In this document: in pieces, positions 37,157-47,922 of the stretch
Position numbering within the stretch: position 1 is the stretch's first letter
Layout of the letters: every line of letters begins with the position of its first letter
Source of the DNA: Seiridium cupressi
Lineage: Eukaryota; Ascomycota; Sordariomycetes; Amphisphaeriales; Sporocadaceae
Assembly: GCA_036674765.1 (NCBI GenBank)
Contig: JARVKI010000004.1
Location: 744,001 to 808,000, forward strand
Direction of reading: 5' to 3'
DNA: 64,000 bases
Notes under the pieces: generated by a model
Told to the model about the DNA's origin: nothing
Database searches by the model: none
Seen by the model: the letters and a program-made list of their open reading frames with translations, nothing else
Translations under genes and position numbers: made by a program

Positions 37157-37941
37157 TCCGGTTTTCCGGTGAGAAATGTGAGGCCGGTTTTCGAGTGGGC
37201 GGTATCGCACTTGCTATAGATCAAGAGTTCGCTGTTTTCGCCCTTCGCGCTCCTAGAGTTGTAAGCAGATGTTCTGGATGATATAGCCAACGAATGTTGG
37301 CACTAGGTGCATTTGATCGTAAGCCTTATGCGGGTATCATGATGGAGTAAAATTCTTATCAACACTTCGTCTAGTGTACGTCCTCTAGCGATTTGATCGA
37401 CTGCACGTTGTGCTCATTGCTTCGGCTTGTTCATATCGCAGACGCACCCGATAACGAGCATGAAAATGCTGGGGACGAACTAGTGTAAAGCAGGGTCTCG
37501 GGGGAAACCGAGCCCCCTGTCGCTAGCAAAACAGTTCACTAACGGTCTGCCACGATAATTCGGTGCACACGAACGATGCCGCTCCAGATTCCTGGAACGG
37601 GGAATCCCCGTTGTATATGATGAGTGACGCCTGGTGGGGTTGCACAGAGGTGCAGTTCCTTGCGAGCTCGGCAAGCCCCGGATTCTGTGCATTGGGGCGG
37701 GCTTGGGCTGGCTCGATCACCGTAGTCTACCGAGCTGATGCATAGCGATAGCCAAGTTCACATCTGATGATGTTGAGATCGATTCCCGGACGAACATGAT
37801 ACGAGACTGCGAACCAATCGATGATCGAATTTGAGTTGTAGCATCGAGCGCATCGGGAAACAGTCGTTTGCTCCATCATAATTCACGGTCGTCTTCATGC
37901 CTCTATGCTATCTACATCCATCTAAAGCTTCGAGTTAGCGA
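37157..37941. promoter_or_regulatory. Divergent promoter, MFS transporter / FAD amine oxidase
   Basis: A 785-bp region between outward starts. It contains the 16-nt element at 37498-37513. A second palindrome, CGG-N7-CCG, lies at 37598-37610. Confidence 0.6.
37498..37513. promoter_or_regulatory. TCGG-N6-CCGA element, copy 2
   Basis: Sequence TCGGGGGAAACCGAGC, identical to copy 1 at 33262-33277 except for the tenth base. It is placed mid-way between the transporter and oxidase starts. It has the spacing expected for a UaY/Ppr1-type Zn2Cys6 dimer. Confidence 0.65.
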
Positions 37942-39450
37942 ATGCCCCGAGAGCAAGCCACAATGGTCTTCACGACACCCAACAAGCATGATCCCATAGT
38001 AATCATTGGAAGTGGCATATTTGGATTGAGCACCGCATTCTATTTGGGTCGCCGTGGTTATCGCGATGTAACTGTTTTCGATAAGCAACCATACGATGAG
38101 TCCCTGTACTCGTACTTCCGCGGTGCAGACGCCGCGTCTGCCGACATGAACAAGATCGTAAGATCTGCGTATGGTCCACAAACAGATTACCAAGAACTAT
38201 CAGCTGAAGCCATTGGCATTTGGTACGAATGGAACGACGAGTTAGCGACAGGGAAAGTGGTGCCGCCGGGTATGACCTCCCACGACAAGGTCTTCATTCC
38301 CAATGGGAACATATCTTTGAGCACAGCACCGACACTACCGGATTGGGAGCTGGCTTGCATCGAGGGCATGGAGAAGGCGGGCCATCCTGACACGCAACTA
38401 GCGACGACGGATGCACGACACCGCGAAATAGCCCGCGAGAAGGGCCTGGAGCCTCACATGGACCCGTTCCGGAGAGAATCGCGAGGAATGCCTAATGTCG
38501 GTGTGCTCGACACGACTGGCGGCATGACAGTCGCCGACAAGGCTTGTCGATTCGCGCTTCATAAGGCTCGATCCCTCGGGGTCAAATTTGTCTTCGGTTC
38601 CGAGGCAGGCTTCTTCCAAGAGTTGTTATATGAAGATGGCAGAGTAGTGGGAATCAAGACACGAGATGGAAAATCGCATTGTGCAAGTATGACTATTGTA
38701 GCATGTGGGGGTTGGACGCCGGTGTTGGTGCCTCAGCTAGATGGTCTCTGCGAGGCGACTGCTGGGAGTGTCGCATTGCTCAAGATACCACGAACTTCGC
38801 CCTTATGGGATCGCTTGGGTCCCGAACATTTTCCCACTTTCACTTTCAATATGAGATTCGGTGCGCAAGGTGGTCTATATGGCTTCCCAAGAAATGCAGA
38901 GGGATGGTTCAAGGTAGGATATAGAGGTACGAAGTACACCAATCCCTTGACCCAGCAGGATGGAAAACAGAGAAGCACGCCGGCGACTCGATGGTCGGCA
39001 GCGTACAGGGATGGAAAGGAAGCTACAGGAAGTAAACTCACGTCGTTCCCAAAGCAAGCACACGGCGTCATCAAGAATTTCCTACACGAATACCTGCCGG
39101 AACTTGAAGAAGAGGGCATCGATATCAGTATGACGCGCCTATGCTGGTACACCGACAGCCCTGATAACCACTTCGTGATCGATCGCGTGCCTGAGACTGG
39201 TGGCCTGATGGTTGCTACTGGAGGGAGTGGCCACGCTTTCAAATACCTGCCAAACATAGGGAATTGGATTGTGGACGTAATGGAAAATGTGAACATGGAT
39301 CGCCCAGCAGTCAAGGCCTGGAAATGGCGCGCGGCGGACCAAAGCCACGCGATAAACAATTTGATGGAGGGTACAAATGGCGCAAGAGCATTGGGAAACA
39401 TTCCGCTGCTGAAAGAGTCTGAGCTGTACCAAATCAAATCCACACTTTGA
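37942..39450 (+). CDS. FAD-dependent amine oxidase, MSOX family (pipecolate/saccharopine/fructosyl-amine oxidase type)
   Basis: Single exon, 502 residues; a second ATG at 37963 is also possible. The Rossmann motif is IVIIGSGIFGLSTAFYL. The segment SADMNKIVRSAYG matches the MSOX branch that includes L-pipecolate, saccharopine and fructosyl-amino-acid oxidases. Cys401 in RLCWYTDSPDNHF is the residue that binds FAD covalently in this family, and GGSGHAFKYLP follows as expected. Such enzymes oxidise secondary amines to imines with H2O2 release, often in peroxisomes, but the C terminus (STL) is only a weak targeting signal. With a DUF1338 neighbour, a lysine-pipecolate type substrate is an attractive inference, not proven. 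Confidence 0.92.
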   Translation: MPREQATMVFTTPNKHDPIVIIGSGIFGLSTAFYLGRRGYRDVTVFDKQPYDESLYSYFRGADAASADMNKIVRSAYGPQTDYQELSAEAIGIWYEWNDELATGKVVPPGMTSHDKVFIPNGNISLSTAPTLPDWELACIEGMEKAGHPDTQLATTDARHREIAREKGLEPHMDPFRRESRGMPNVGVLDTTGGMTVADKACRFALHKARSLGVKFVFGSEAGFFQELLYEDGRVVGIKTRDGKSHCASMTIVACGGWTPVLVPQLDGLCEATAGSVALLKIPRTSPLWDRLGPEHFPTFTFNMRFGAQGGLYGFPRNAEGWFKVGYRGTKYTNPLTQQDGKQRSTPATRWSAAYRDGKEATGSKLTSFPKQAHGVIKNFLHEYLPELEEEGIDISMTRLCWYTDSPDNHFVIDRVPETGGLMVATGGSGHAFKYLPNIGNWIVDVMENVNMDRPAVKAWKWRAADQSHAINNLMEGTNGARALGNIPLLKESELYQIKSTL

Positions 39451-39751
39451 GGTACATGTACGATAAATCTATCGACAAAACATCGAGCACCGGACTTCCT
39501 GGATTTGGTCAAGGCGCAGCAAAATCATAGAAGTCGTGAGGCTTTTCCATTGCCCCTTAAATATACAGCGCTCTTTTTCATTTGGGCTAGTCGAGCATCA
39601 GACAGCCGTCAACAGTTCTGCTATACAGTTTATTATCGAGAATCCAGACATCTATACTTAATAATATGTACAAATTAGCTAAATAATTAGTTACGTATAT
39701 CGTGTTTGCAGTATTAAGGAAAGAATTGCTACACTACACTCTTGCTTCCAA

Positions 39752-41221
39752 TTAGGTAGCGAACATGGCTGATCTCAACTTGACCAAACTCAGTTCTAAG
39801 CTCTTCCTCTCCACCGCCAAGTATAGATCGTCTGGGTTGATGATTGGACACCCGAGAGCTGTTTCTAGGCCAGAAACGTCAGGCGTTACTGTTGGGGCAT
39901 GATTGTCTTCACTCGAACTCTTGCCGTGTAGGTTTGACTGAAATATGCCTGCAGCTGAGAAAGGAAGGAAATCTTCATAAGTGATAGGAAGAGTCTCGAG
40001 AATTCCTTCGCCAACCAGACGCTCAATCAGGACAGGATCTTTTATATTTTCCATGTCGAGGGACGATGGTTTCTGGCCGCTGAAGTGGTATTGACAGTAT
40101 ACGAGACTTTCCTTCCGGAGCTGAGACCACGAATCGGGATAATCCTCGAAGACCTTGTTCAAGACTGCATCGACGGCCTCGGGGCTTTGGTTTTGAGCTT
40201 GGGACATTGCCTTGTCGAGGAGCTTGTCGTAGAGTGCTCTGCCTTTCGGAGTGACAGCAGCACCCCGTTCCTCGATCTCCCCAAATCGAGCCTTGTGAGA
40301 GCCACTGATGAGATCTGCGTCCGCTTCAGTCCCGCCCCTGAATTTGATTGGTTCTTCTAAAGCGAGAAAACTCGTCTGCCTCAGCAGAATGGGATGTCTC
40401 CGCGCTGGTGGCCCTTCGATCCGGTCCTTGGCCGCCATGCCCTCCTCGCACATTGCCCTCTGGGCGGAGCCAATGTCCAGGGTCCTCGGGGTCAAGTGGT
40501 TGATATGGGCGGTTCTGAAAGATGCTATATCTGCAAGGATAGGGTGTTCGGCCTTGAGCACTTGGTATTCGGCATAGGTCGCTTCGGCTGTAGGCGCCCA
40601 GCTAAACGTACGCAAGGCCTCTCTGATGAATGTTTCCGCCTGCTTAGCATTGAGCTTCCGGTCCTGTTGTTCAGCTATGTCCAGCATGTGCAATAGCTCG
40701 CCACTGAAGATTTGCCGTTTCGACAACAACCTTAAAGCCAGGTCGCGGGCTTGGTCAGATCGCAGAAGTTCTGGACGGAGAAGCGTCGTGAAGACTCGGA
40801 ATGGATTAGTCGCCAGGGATGACCCGTCTGTTGGTCGGAAACAGGTTGCATGCATTGGCAATCCGGCCACCGAAAGGTCGTAGTACCCTACGGATTGCAT
40901 CCCTAACACCGAGAATACACGACGGACTGTTCGGAGTTCCTCTGGTTTTCCCAGACGGATGGCACCATGGCGTTCAAGAGTTAGACGCTCGAGGCTATCC
41001 GGACCTGACGGCTCGCCAGATGCGTCGTTGAGCACTGCCTGGTTCACTCCTTGCACGATCCTGATAAGATCGCCGTACAACGGAACTTCATTTCTGTACA
41101 TCTGCGACATAGCCAATGCGAATGCCGTCCGAAGTTGGTCTGGATGCACGAAACTTGGCTTATCGGCATGACGGGGGTTCTCCCAGGGAGAACCATTCAT
41201 GCGAGCCACAGTCGACGCCAT
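39752..41221 (-). CDS. DUF1338 protein, 2-oxoadipate dioxygenase/decarboxylase (HglS/YdcJ type)
   Basis: Single exon, 489 residues. The ATG at 41221 has a better context (ACAATGGCG) than one at 41251. The family is an Fe(II) enzyme that in bacteria turns 2-oxoadipate and O2 into D-2-hydroxyglutarate and CO2 in lysine breakdown. The metal-site segments are recognisable: His85 in ERHGAIR, with the adjacent Arg89, His239/His242 in AHINHLTPR and a Glu near 315 in FGEIEERG. The N-terminal MSQMYRNEVPLYGDL block is also typical. It is tail-to-tail with the FAD oxidase gene. Substrate assignment is by family only. An upstream CGG-N6-CCG element lies at 41432-41443. Confidence 0.9.
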   Translation of the reverse strand: MASTVARMNGSPWENPRHADKPSFVHPDQLRTAFALAMSQMYRNEVPLYGDLIRIVQGVNQAVLNDASGEPSGPDSLERLTLERHGAIRLGKPEELRTVRRVFSVLGMQSVGYYDLSVAGLPMHATCFRPTDGSSLATNPFRVFTTLLRPELLRSDQARDLALRLLSKRQIFSGELLHMLDIAEQQDRKLNAKQAETFIREALRTFSWAPTAEATYAEYQVLKAEHPILADIASFRTAHINHLTPRTLDIGSAQRAMCEEGMAAKDRIEGPPARRHPILLRQTSFLALEEPIKFRGGTEADADLISGSHKARFGEIEERGAAVTPKGRALYDKLLDKAMSQAQNQSPEAVDAVLNKVFEDYPDSWSQLRKESLVYCQYHFSGQKPSSLDMENIKDPVLIERLVGEGILETLPITYEDFLPFSAAGIFQSNLHGKSSSEDNHAPTVTPDVSGLETALGCPIINPDDLYLAVERKSLELSLVKLRSAMFAT

Positions 41222-42248
41222 TGTGTTGTCCAGCAATCTCGCTGTAAGCATCAACTGTATCGTCGTAGCAAAAAAAACCAGTACAGTATTATACTGAGAA
41301 GATGTACGTTGTCACGATGAGGATTCTCAATTTCTTCCACCTATATCAATTACAGAATATCGAGTCCTAATCTTTATGAACAACGCCAGACCAGCATATC
41401 ATACACCTTGGCGTTCGAAGGGGCGTCATACCGGTACGTTCCGAGTGACTCCGATAACGATCATGGCCAAGCACCAATCAGATGGGGCACCTGATCCAGT
41501 ATGCCGGACCTCGGACGGAGTGTTGGCCACGTCTGGAACTAGCCATAGGCCGAAATCCCAACTAGATGAGCTTAAACACAGTCGGCTTCCTCCTGTGTCG
41601 TGGTATCACTTAGCTTCTTCGACCTCGTGATCCACTTATTACCACCGGTGCTACCCGACGCTAGAGTGCCGGGATAAGAGATGTTGTGACAGTATCTGGT
41701 CATTATTACTCTACTGGTCTGAGCATCAAAGCTCTAATTAATGTTCTTGCACTATTCCGAGCAAGATATTTGTGTCTAGGATTTAACTTGGGAGCCCTCT
41801 CCATACAAACCCCTCTGGACTTTGCGGAAACTCACCTAAGTAGCATCTAGCTCTATCAGTATAGCACCACAACTAGTACAATACCTGTTACATCCCGAAC
41901 AGTAAAGAAGAAGTCCCCGTAGACTTTGAGACATTATATATGGCTCAACCCGACAACAATCCAACTAGTCCAGAGGTTTTGCCTAATAGATATACCACCA
42001 AGGCTCCGTGCGCATGACAATGTCTTGGTGGGCACTTGCCCTAAGTGGATATGGCGTCCTGAGAAACTTCACGTACACATATTAACTACGTGAATTTGCG
42101 CCGAGGTAGATTATGTTCTCAAATTAGATAGTCTGGACAATTATTCATCAGTATCGTGGTGTGCCCTTAAGAAAGTACCAACGAGTTCTTCAAACACAAT
42201 AAGGGGGATACCTCGAAAGTCTCCGCGTTTGTCTAACATACCCCATGG
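41222..42248. other. Intergenic, upstream of the DUF1338 gene
   Basis: About 1 kb. Contains the CGG-N6-CCG site listed separately; the rest is AT-rich from 41650 onward with no recognisable gene. Confidence 0.5.
41432..41443. promoter_or_regulatory. CGG-N6-CCG element upstream of the DUF1338 gene
   Basis: Sequence CGGTACGTTCCG followed by A, about 210 bp before the start codon. Same spacing as the elements in the three divergent promoters of the cluster. Confidence 0.5.
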
Positions 42249-42623
42249 TTACTGAAGCTGGAAGACCTTTACAGCTCTAACAGTTGCGCCTCCTGACTGG
42301 TGCATTCTTGTGGCGACAATGCTACAATTGGCCTGCTCTACATGTAAGCCGCCATGTCTTAGTGATAACCTGACAGGTGACAATGCATGTGGGATGTAGT
42401 TGTAGTATTCCACATCTTTCTGGAGGAAGACCCTCCAGGTTGGATATATGTAGTTGGAATAATCTAGTGGTGGGTGGCAGGAAGACTTCTCAGGCTTGAA
42501 TGGAGATGCAAAATTATGTATGTATTTTCCTCTAATGACCCCGCTAAGTCCGAATGCTTGAAAACCTAAAACTGCAGAAAACAATATACATGAGAAACCA
42601 TGCGTGCGCCTATCCCTGGTCAC
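42249..42623 (-). pseudogene. Possible detached 3' part of the HET gene
   Basis: A 124-codon frame (GTG at 42623), offset by one frame from the end of the upstream HET gene. It contains ILFSAVLGFQ and later PPLDYSNYIY. In intact HET proteins a DPRDKIFALLG block is followed by a PDYS block at about this distance, so this may be the original C-terminal region lost by a frameshift. The match is weak. Confidence 0.3.
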
Positions 42624-43752
42624 TAGACTTGAGCGAAGACGGTGTTAGGCTATATGCTGTGTGAGAACTCCGTGTATTCTCCAGAATCTTTGCGTCATCC
42701 AAGGCCCTTCTCTGGGCAAACTCGTCCAGAAGCTTGTATACAGTTTCTAAGGGGACTTCTGCGATCATGTATTTCATGTCCTGCATAATCGTTAGCATAT
42801 CCGTCATAAAGGCATGATATGCGGTCATGCTCCAAACTCAGAAAAGTCTTACCGATGGAAAGGCATCAGATTCACTATTTCCAATCTCTTCCATAAGCCG
42901 GTTTAACCGCAATATTTGTTTCCAAGGAACGATCGTATCGCCGACGAGGAATGCGGGATATTTGGCGTGGGCGATCTCCTCGAGAATCCAACGACGCTGG
43001 AAGTACGGCCGACTCATGAATTCATAGGCACCCGCCCAGTACGGCAGCGTAAAGTAATGCTCTCCGTTTGGTCCATTTTGCCAATTGTGAGATAATCGCT
43101 TGATCCAGGCATGGGTTGGAGCGTAGTCTTCGGGATGCTTTTCCTTATCCCCAGGGTCGCCCCAATTAGGTGGCATGGTTTCCTCTATTTCGGACATGAT
43201 ACCCATCCCGGCGTCGGTGTTTTCCGTTTTCTCCCCTAGCCAGCCGATGACAATCTCGGCGGCGCCATAGATCTGGCGCATATTCTTTACCTGCCGTGAC
43301 GTCTCGCTCTCATTTCGCTGGTTCACGCAAACGATGTCGACCCAGATACGGAGAGGCGTCTGGTCTTCGACTTCAGCGCTGGGGAAGATAGAGCCCACGT
43401 GGTTCATGAGATTCCGGAGCCAAGTAGGGGTCTTCTTCACCGGCCGTCGTTCCTGTTGCCTCCGCACGTTGGGGAAGAAAACGGCCCGCACATGCCTTAG
43501 GGCTTGGGCGACATGCTTCGGAATCGCCAAGCTGCGTCCGTTGACGATGATGATCTCGGTCTCCGAGGCGTCACCATACAAAGAAGACAATGCGACGAAT
43601 TCCAAGTCGTCGGTGAGGCGCACATTGATCAGCCGGCAGTCTACACGGTCCGAAATACTGCCGGATGGTTGGAGCTCCAAAAGTCGGAATTCTTGCTTTG
43701 CAGGATCAAGTCTCTTGTATGAAATGTAATTCGAGCATGCGTTAGCCGCCAT
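42610..43752 (-). CDS. HET-domain protein, short form
   Basis: Exons 42853-43752 and 42610-42780, with a 72-nt intron (donor GTAAGA, acceptor ATTATGCAG), give 356 residues. HET blocks are present but diverged: ALSSLYGD replaces the usual LSYVWGD near residue 55. IWVDIVCVNQ (near 140) and YFQRRWILEEIA (near 270) follow. The usual downstream DPRDxxxALLG block is missing from the frame, and coding-like sequence continues in another frame beyond the stop. The gene may therefore be truncated, or have one more exon that I could not define. Role, if active: allorecognition or cell-death signalling. Confidence 0.78.
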
Positions 43753-45450
43753 AGTTCAGCCTATATGTCCTGGTAAAGCACTGCATCTACCTGAGAAAGG
43801 TGTAGTTAGGGTGTAAACACAAAAAAAGAGGAGAGAAAAAAGAACTACGGCAATCGTTCGTGTGGGCTGCTTTCTGCAACAATTCTCTTCGAGATGGGCC
43901 TCAAGAATCCCACGTCCACTGAACCAAGACACATTTGCACCCTGGCTCAGAACCCTACTAGTGCCATTATCCTCGCAATCTGCCTTCGGCCACGGCGGCC
44001 TCTAAACTTAATAGCGTCGACATTTTCGTGGAGATAGCAGCAGATCATTAGGGTGGGAATTACTGTGGCTAAATTTTTCTTTATACACAATCCCCACACA
44101 TGTGCCGTGGCAGCCTTCCAGGTTAGAATATCTCCGCATGTGCAAGCGCATGGATGAGCGCTGGCCATGATGCAGTCGGCAAAGTCATCGGACGCAGGAA
44201 GGGGGGGGCGGGGGCCGGCGTCGTGGCTTGACAAGCACAGATACAAGGATAGATGCCAGTGACATCCATCGTGCTGTCAACGAGGCCCGTAGTTTTCATG
44301 GTCGACCAATCAAAGAACAGTGCTTGAGACATGGCTCATCCAGATCCTTCACCTGCCTTTGATTTTATCTTGACGCACGTACGTCCCAGCGATCCGGTAG
44401 GGCAGCGCTTGAGTGTCTGGATTTTCTTCAGTGGCGTACTTTATTGCATATGTATGTTGCAGCTCGCATGTTACAATGCATGGAACCCAAGCCCTTCGGC
44501 ATTTGCTGCAGAAAACGCCAATATCTCTCTGTGCAGTCATGGCTGTCAGTATATTGACTCTGTAAGGCTAGAATCCAGTGGTCCCCCACCATGTCCGACG
44601 TGGCGGCCCTATCATCTTAGCAGCTTCTCCCAAAAGGAGCTAGAGGGCGGGAAGGAGTATATCACGTCGGCGGCGGGAACAGAAAAAAGTGCGGCGAACT
44701 GGTGAGAGAGATCAAGGAAGCTAGGAAGAATCCGGAGCGCAATCCCAAAACGGCGTGAAAATCCCCAAGGAGAGACAGAAATGGCCAGTCTTGAGATGTT
44801 TGCTCCTAGAAGTGTACAAACATACACACGACGAGCCCGTGACAGCAGCTGTCCGAGCTTGGTTTCTGTGAAAGAAGCCCCATCTGCCAGACACGGGAAG
44901 CAACATTGAAGATATGTTCGCATAATCGCTAACTGCGGACTGCCTGCCGCACCGTTATTGACATGGCGGAACGGTAATATATGTGGGTCGCTTGGCGTCA
45001 AGGTCTGGACACACGTGTGTTTTCGGTCCCAGAAACCGCATTGCCTCTATTGCATGATTCTTGGTGACTGAAGCTCCCGTGTTATTTCCAGGCACGAAAA
45101 GTATAAACGGCGATGATGCAGATTGGGGTGGCCCCCGACCGGCGCAAGCAGGAAACATGAGTCAAGACTGATGATCTGTTCTCCATGCGTGTTGATATGG
45201 CGTTAGCTCTTGCGAGACAGTCTACATACATGTAGCTAACGCTTTGATGTTCCCTTCCTTCGCCAGAAAACGCCGAAACTCCTTGCTGAATCCATATTAA
45301 CTTCTCCCGTGTTTGCATTTCCCCAGCTATCCTTTAAGTGTTAAACCAAACATGATCCCATATGTCTCAAACAAGTCCAGTTCGACGAGACCCTCTGACC
45401 ATGGGCATGTCCTAATCAGCCCATCGTCTTGTGTCAGCTGATGGAACTTC
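43753..45450. other. Intergenic region, no gene recognised
   Basis: About 1.7 kb with several frames of 60-130 codons on both strands, none with motifs, signal peptides or splice partners that I can support. Contains the promoter of the HET gene. Confidence 0.45.
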
Positions 45451-46499
45451 CTAGTCTAAGCTCTGCAATCGAGCAAAGTACCAATTCTTGCTGTCATTCG
45501 GTTCGCCCACCGCGCTTTTCAACCAGCAGGTGGAGATGCCCTGATACACACCCCAGCCAGCACCAACACAAGTCGACTTTGAACCACAAATGTCGACACA
45601 ATCAGCCATGGTGGTCGTCGCTTGGTGAGACAGGTCCTTGGCCCCATCCTTGCTATTGTAATCGTGGCCGCACTCTATGTTAAAAGGTTTGGAGGTAATT
45701 TTGGAAATGTATACTGTTCCATTGTCGCTGGGACAATCTATAGGTCCAGAAGCTACGGTTCCGGTGAACGATGGCGTTGGTGAGACTTTCGTCGTTGTGG
45801 CTGATGTGGTGGTAGTTTGAGTTGGCTGTGTGGGTGTCGGCGAAGATGAGAGCCTACGAAACCATGTCAGATCCTTTGACTATGATAACAAACGAGACAG
45901 TGAAAATAGGGGATGGACAGCTTTCGATTAACGTATTCTCCTAGGGATTCTAGAAATCAACCTAAAACCTACCTTGTCTGTGCCGGCGCAGTAGCGGTAG
46001 TGGCCGAGTTCCTGCTCAAAGCCAGGCCAACTCCCAATCCGGTAGCGATACCAACCACCAGCACGAATGCTCCGATAGCCATAATGATGAGAAACACGCT
46101 CCTCTTCACTCCACAAATTCTATCGGCCGGCTTCTGGGGCGGAGGCGGCAAGGATTGAACGGCCTCTGCTGAATAGAACGGGTACGCTCCTACGGTAGCT
46201 CCGCCCTCCGTGCTATAATCGGTGAACGGCGTCTTGGCCGTCGGCGGCGAAGACATGTCTACCGCATGGTGATTCGCGACCCATTGATGTGCCCGGTCTA
46301 TGCCTTCGGCCGTGGCAGCTGACGGCGGTTGATGCCATTGTGGCACGACCAGAGGATGCGATGTGTTGTCCCACTCAGCGTATCCAGCCGCCGGTGGTGG
46401 TTGTGACTGCGCTCCCTGCTCGTTCCAATTGCCATAGCCTGCACCCCCATGTTGCTGTCCGTACGGATACTGCTGTCGGTAGGGCTGCTCGTAGGCCAT
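45451..46499 (-). CDS. Single-pass membrane protein with Cys-rich (PAN/apple-like) ectodomain
   Basis: Exons 45973-46499 and 45451-45853 with a 119-nt intron give 309 residues. The first 130 residues are Gln/Tyr/Gly/Pro-rich and lack a signal peptide, so they are probably cytosolic. A membrane span follows (VFLIIMAIGAFVLVVGIATG, near residues 140-160). Next comes a Ser/Thr/Pro linker, likely O-glycosylated, then a domain with regularly spaced cysteines including MADCVDICGSKSTCVGAGW and ISTCWLK, as in PAN/apple-type modules. Proteins of this layout are common in plant-associated ascomycetes and may sense or bind wall material. The function is unknown. Confidence 0.83.
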
Positions 46500-47922
46500 C
46501 TCGATAAGCCTACATCTAGCAATATCACATCGAGTCCTCCCTCAAGACAAAAAGAAGGTTTTGCGACTGAGGCCTACGAAGTTGGAGAAATAAAAGCTGC
46601 CACGGCAATGTGACAGATTTTGATCAGCCCCCATTTCTCTACTTTTCAGACCATTGCCGAGGGTGCATTTGATGACACGCTACCGTGCTGACTGCATGGC
46701 CTTTGCAGCAGGCTAAGACCCTTGTTGTGCTCGGCCACCATGGCTAGAGGACGGCATTGGTGGTGATTGGTGCCATACACTGCCGCAGTCTTCTCAGCCG
46801 GTCATCTTAGCGTTTCCAATTGAAATTTGAATGACCTCAGCACCTTTCCTCCCTTCCAAATCAGTCGCCAAGATATATCAGCTACCACTCAGCGTATGCA
46901 GTGGCAGGAACCCGAATATCCTCCTCTTTAGATGGCTCGACAAGCCTCGCTACTCAGGAATTTGAGACATAACGACGTAGACTGTTGAAGAATTGGAATA
47001 GCGGACGCTTTCCCCTGTTTCTTATGTGGGCCGAGACTAGTGCTACGATGTACTGTAGGAATTAGAGTTAGCATGCAGCCATGCCTGGCACGTCCATAAC
47101 GCCTTGACCAAAGCTTAATTTCCGCCAGGCCTCTGTCGTCAGCTTCGATGCATGACTAGGTACCATTAAGGCAGGTGACTGACTGCTTTGGGGCTCATAC
47201 AAATATCTACATTTAGGCAATCAGGTCAAGTATCTTAGAACTCTATGCGTGACATTGGGCCGAACAGTCAGGCACGTGGCATTGAGTCAGTCTCGGGTAG
47301 TTCACATAAATATAAGCATTGACTGTCTGTCCCCTTGAGGTAATACATAGAACTTGGAGTGCATAAGTCTAAACTAGTCAGCTAAGGTACAATTTACTTG
47401 CTGATACCAATCAGGTATATTTATTCATTCGTGGGTTGCCTCATCTACGGTATCTTCGCCTACACACTCAAGATAGGTTTGGTATCCTCATTCGTCGAAT
47501 AGGAAAAAAACACTTCAGAAGACCGAATGAAGGTTTCCCTACGGCTATCATAGCCTGTTCTCAGCGAATATGTCTTACTTATGGAGAGAGAGAGGACCCA
47601 ATGATACCGAGTTTTAGCTGTCCCTAGAAAGAGAAATAAATAGGGAAAACCATGGAAGATGGCCCATCGCGTAGACCAAATGCAGCAGCTCTCACTGAGG
47701 CGCTCTAAGAAGGCAGGCACTGGGCTGGCTGTTAGCAGGCTGCAGGCTGCAGGCTAGTTCCCTTGACTGACCCCCTAGCGTAGCGCGAGGTGGCTAATGT
47801 GGGTAGCACTAACTAGTCTAGACCCCGCAATACCGATTTCGACCCCCGAAAGTGCCATTCTGTGGCGCGTCTTCCTTTCCAACTCCATAACGCGTCAAGC
47901 GAGAGTCGTGATATGTGCGAGT
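46500..47922. other. Intergenic region, no gene recognised
   Basis: About 1.4 kb between divergent genes. A short repeat of GGCTGCA units lies at 47735-47757. No tRNA or coding gene recognised. Confidence 0.5.

Noticed and set aside
36389..37210. A 273-codon minus-strand frame overlapping the MFS transporter
   Set aside because: It is an alternative frame reading through exon 1, the intron and exon 2 of the transporter; only its first part is the real exon.
37598..37610. CGG-N7-CCG palindrome near the FAD oxidase
   Set aside because: Spacing differs from the N6 elements found in all four promoter regions, so it was not counted with them.
38733..39512. A 259-codon frame antisense to the FAD oxidase
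   Set aside because: Antisense shadow of a strongly supported gene, without motifs of its own.
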